From Gulosibacter chungangensis (lineage in GTDB: Bacteria; Actinomycetota; Actinomycetes; Actinomycetales; Microbacteriaceae): a stretch of 64,000 nt of DNA. Made by a program: the position numbers and the translations under genes. The notes beneath the pieces are model-generated. The model searched no databases. It was not told where the DNA came from and saw only the letters and a program-made list of their open reading frames with translations. This document shows, piece after piece, positions 61,845 to 64,000 of the stretch. The first letter of the stretch is position 1, and each line of letters opens with the position of its first letter. Where the stretch lies: contig NZ_WBKB01000002.1 in the NCBI RefSeq assembly GCF_008831155.1, forward strand, positions 391,946 through 455,945, read 5' to 3'.

Positions 61845-62708
61845 TTAGGGATTCGGGAGGTGAGGTTTCGGCCCCGTTGCCTGCAGCATGGCTTCGGCAA
61901 TTTCCTGTTGTGCCACGACGTCTTGCTCAATCCTGCGGCCTACGATGCGAGCCGCGGTCTGCACGATCGGGGTCAGGCGACGGTAATCAATCTCTGCAAC
62001 GTGTCCGGTCAGGGAGATGCCTCCGTGCAGCATCCCGTCGCCGCCACGAATCGGCGCCGCAACGCAGGCTACCCCGCGGGAACTCTCCTCGCGGTCGTAG
62101 GACACTCCTTCGGCCCGAATCTCGGCAAGTTCGGCACGGAGCGCTTCCGTATCGGTGATCGTGTTCGGCCCGTACCGTTTGAGTCGTTTGCTCATGACCT
62201 CTGACACGACATCGCTGGGTGAAAACGCCAGCATTGCCTTGCCGACACCGGTCGCATAGGCGGGAATTCGCCCGCCTACGGCTGAAGGCAGGTCCTGCCG
62301 CTTCGAAACAATATCGACGTAGAGCGTGTCACCGTGATCAAGTACCGCCAGATGAACCGAGAGCTTTGTGTTGTCGCGCAGCTCCTGCATCACCGGCATC
62401 GCGCAACGACGCAGGCTGCGCTGCCTCGGCACAAGTTGTCCAATCTCAAACATCCGCAGACCAATGCGCACACCGCCTACGGTGCGTTCCAACATTCCGA
62501 GGTTCACCATCTCGGCCACAATCCGATGTCCGGTCGCCTTTGAAAGCCCAGCGCGCTTTGCGAGTGTGGTCGGTGACACCGTCACCTCATTCGGGCGAAA
62601 CGCGCTCAAGAGCGTCATCGCCCGTTCGAGCATGCCCGTGCGGGCCGACGTCGACTCACGTTCAGTGCTCGTCGTCGACCCGCTGCGATTGCGAGTGCTT
62701 TCGGTCAT
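61845..62708 (-). CDS. IclR-family transcriptional regulator
   Basis: This 287-residue regulator has a winged helix-turn-helix (LERAMTLLSAFRPNEVTVSPTTLAKRAGLSKATGHRIV, about 27-64) and an IclR effector domain with VHLAVLDHGDTLYVDI, AYATGVGKAMLAF, ESSRGVACVAAPI and GGISLTGHVAEI. Such regulators control aromatic catabolic operons. It lies between the aldehyde dehydrogenase (11 bases) and the aldolase (37 bases), so it is probably co-transcribed with them and may control them. Confidence 0.92.
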   Translation of the reverse strand: MTESTRNRSGSTTSTERESTSARTGMLERAMTLLSAFRPNEVTVSPTTLAKRAGLSKATGHRIVAEMVNLGMLERTVGGVRIGLRMFEIGQLVPRQRSLRRCAMPVMQELRDNTKLSVHLAVLDHGDTLYVDIVSKRQDLPSAVGGRIPAYATGVGKAMLAFSPSDVVSEVMSKRLKRYGPNTITDTEALRAELAEIRAEGVSYDREESSRGVACVAAPIRGGDGMLHGGISLTGHVAEIDYRRLTPIVQTAARIVGRRIEQDVVAQQEIAEAMLQATGPKPHLPNP

Positions 62709-62719
62709 GACCGTTGCAG

Positions 62720-63871
62720 CTAGCCCTCCATGTGGATCTGCATCACAACCGCCTTGGGTTCGGTGAAGAACTCGCGGCTGTATTGGCCACCCTCACGGCC
62801 CACACCGGAGTCGCCGACACCACCAAACGGCGCGCGCAGATCGCGGATGAAGAACGTGTTGATCCAAACCGTACCCGCTTTGAGCTTTGCCGCAACCCGA
62901 TGCGCCCGCGAAAGGTTTTCGGTGAACGCAATCGCATTAAGGCCATAGGGCGTACCGTTCGCCAGCGCCAATGCTTCTGCTTCGGTATCAAACTGCGTGA
63001 CCACAACCACCGGCCCGAAGATTTCCTCACGGTAGTGCGGGCTGTCAGTGCCGAGGTCGGTCAGCGCCGTGGGCTCGACGAAGAGGCCCTCGCCCGCTTT
63101 GCCGCCCGTGAGCACCGTGCCACCGTTTTCCTCGACGGTGGCGAGATAACTCGTGACCTTTTCGAAGTGCTTGCGAGAAGCGAGCGGACCGTACTCGGTG
63201 TCATCTTTACTCGGGTCGCCTTGTTTGAGATCCTCGGCCGCTGCGACAAATCGCTTGATGAACTCGTCATAGATGCCACGCTGCACAAACAGTCGAGAAC
63301 CCGCGAGACAGACTTGACCCGCATTGCGATAGATCGCCTGGATGCTCCAGTGCACGGCATTGTCGAGGTCGGCGTCATCGAACACGATGTTTGCACCCTT
63401 ACCACCGAGCTCCAGGCTCACGGGCGTGAGGTTGTCCATCGCGATCTTGCCGATGATCTTGCCCGTGGCTGAGGAGCCGGTGAAGGTAATCCGATCCACC
63501 CGAGTATCGGCGGTCAGGTAACCACCGGTTGCCCCCGCACCCTGGACGACATTGAGCACACCTTCCGGGAAGCCCGCCTCAATCGCGAGCCGACCGAGCA
63601 TGGTTGCGGTGGCGGGGCTGTCCTCACTCGGTTTGAGCACGACGGTGTTTCCCCAAGCGAGGGCAGGCGCGACCTTCCACGACTCAAGCATGAGCGGGAA
63701 GTTCCAAGGCGCGATGGCAACCACAACACCCACGGAGTCGTAGCGCACATACTGATGGTGACCGGTATCCGAAGGGTACGCATGTGATTCGGAGACGCGC
63801 GCGTGATCGGCGAAGAACTCGAAGTTTGCAATTGTGCGGTTTACGTCGTGACGCGCCTGAGTAATTGGCTT
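62720..63871 (-). pseudogene. Aldehyde dehydrogenase, 5' end removed by an IS3-type insertion
   Basis: The visible part (about 384 residues) covers most of an NAD(P)-dependent aldehyde dehydrogenase: KPITQARHDVNRTIANFEFF, then VGVVVAIAPWNFPLMLESWK, ITFTGSSATGK, the catalytic Glu and Gly pair in SLELGGKGANIVF, the catalytic Cys in NAGQVCLAGSRL, EEIFGPVVVV, and the C-terminal FGGVGDSGVGREGG. It resembles 2-hydroxymuconate/carboxymethyl-hydroxymuconate semialdehyde dehydrogenases. Homologues have about 100 residues before KPITQ. Here the similarity stops at base 63871, right where the IS end begins. An internal GTG at 63748 could start a shorter but non-functional product. Any remaining 5' piece would lie beyond the window. 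Confidence 0.85.
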
Positions 63872-63873
63872 AC

Positions 63874-64000
63874 TGTGATGTCCCGTGTTTGATAGAGGGT
63901 AGGAACCAAATCAAAGGGAGATTCCTACTCATGCCAGCGAAGTACTCGAAAGAGTTGAAATCCAGAGCCGTAGAGCTCGTGCTCCATGCCCAATCCGATC
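63874..64000 (+). mobile_element. IS3-family insertion sequence, left end (continues past window)
   Basis: The element begins near TGTGATGTCCCGTGTTTGAT at 63874, with the TG typical of IS3-family ends, directly abutting the broken aldehyde dehydrogenase. It carries the start of a transposase gene at 63931. The right end, the target-site duplication and the exact family member cannot be seen. Confidence 0.82.
63931..64000 (+). CDS. IS3-family transposase OrfA, N-terminal part (cut by window edge)
   Basis: Only 23 residues are visible: MPAKYSKELKSRAVELVLHA and on. The pattern of a basic YSKELKSRAVELVL helix is the start of the DNA-binding helix-turn-helix of IS3-family OrfA proteins. AAAGGGAG lies about 10 bases before the ATG at 63931. 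The OrfB integrase part would follow outside the window. Confidence 0.85.
   Translation, partial: MPAKYSKELKSRAVELVLHAQSD

Noticed and set aside
1..64000. CRISPR array, prophage, replication origin or toxin-antitoxin pair
   Set aside because: I saw no regularly spaced repeats, phage structural genes, DnaA-box cluster or small two-gene toxin pair in the window.

Overview
The window is GC-rich, densely coding chromosomal DNA from an actinobacterium, most likely a member of the Micrococcales close to Microbacteriaceae. This rests on gene order and family content. The stretch from 1.3 to 36.7 kb follows the conserved actinobacterial order also known from Mycobacterium tuberculosis: pepA, lpd, dihydrolipoamide acyltransferase, DUF4191, RDD, glnA, glnE, glnA2, panB, map, ppgK, rnpB, DUF164, Nif3, an AhpE-like peroxiredoxin, aceE, a PucR-type regulator, fabD-fabH-acpP-fabF and DUF3145. 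I do not assign a genus.

Layout. 0-6 kb: an MFS fragment, a PAC2-family protein, leucyl aminopeptidase, Lpd and a two-lipoyl-domain acyltransferase. 6-10 kb: two genes that are not part of the usual order (an FAD aromatic monooxygenase and a membrane pseudokinase) sit where lipB-lipA is normally found. 10-25 kb: nitrogen assimilation (GlnA, its adenylyltransferase GlnE, GlnA2), pantothenate synthesis, methionine aminopeptidase, polyphosphate glucokinase, RNase P RNA, apt and a DUF697 GTPase. 25-28 kb: a NUDIX hydrolase, and an SDR oxidoreductase divergent from a frameshifted MmyB-type regulator, then tRNA-Val and a peroxiredoxin. 28-37 kb: pyruvate dehydrogenase E1 and the type II fatty acid synthase operon, so acetyl-CoA supply and fatty acid initiation/elongation are side by side. 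37-42 kb: glucan phosphorylase, a CAT-anticodon tRNA, and a dapL-lysA pair for diaminopimelate/lysine synthesis.

42-60 kb is an accessory region rich in iron, heme and flavin proteins: a siderophore-interacting protein, an MFS transporter, a cytochrome P450 fused to an adrenodoxin-reductase-like domain and a flavodoxin domain, a cytosolic HtaA-type heme-binding protein beside it, an MhuD-type heme-degrading enzyme, two luciferase-like monooxygenases and an FMN reductase. Housekeeping genes (proBA, def, a DUF368 polyprenyl-phosphate transporter) are mixed in. 60-64 kb: a thioesterase, then an HpcH-type aldolase, an IclR regulator and an aldehyde dehydrogenase that is cut at its 5' end by an IS3-family element running off the window.

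The most notable objects are the HtaA/P450-reductase-flavodoxin unit (its flavodoxin domain interrupted by one in-frame TAG), the dapL-lysA cassette, the MhuD homologue that keeps all three active-site residues, and three damaged genes (P450 flavodoxin domain, MmyB regulator, aldehyde dehydrogenase). Many convergent gene ends carry long, nearly perfect hairpins with little or no poly-U.
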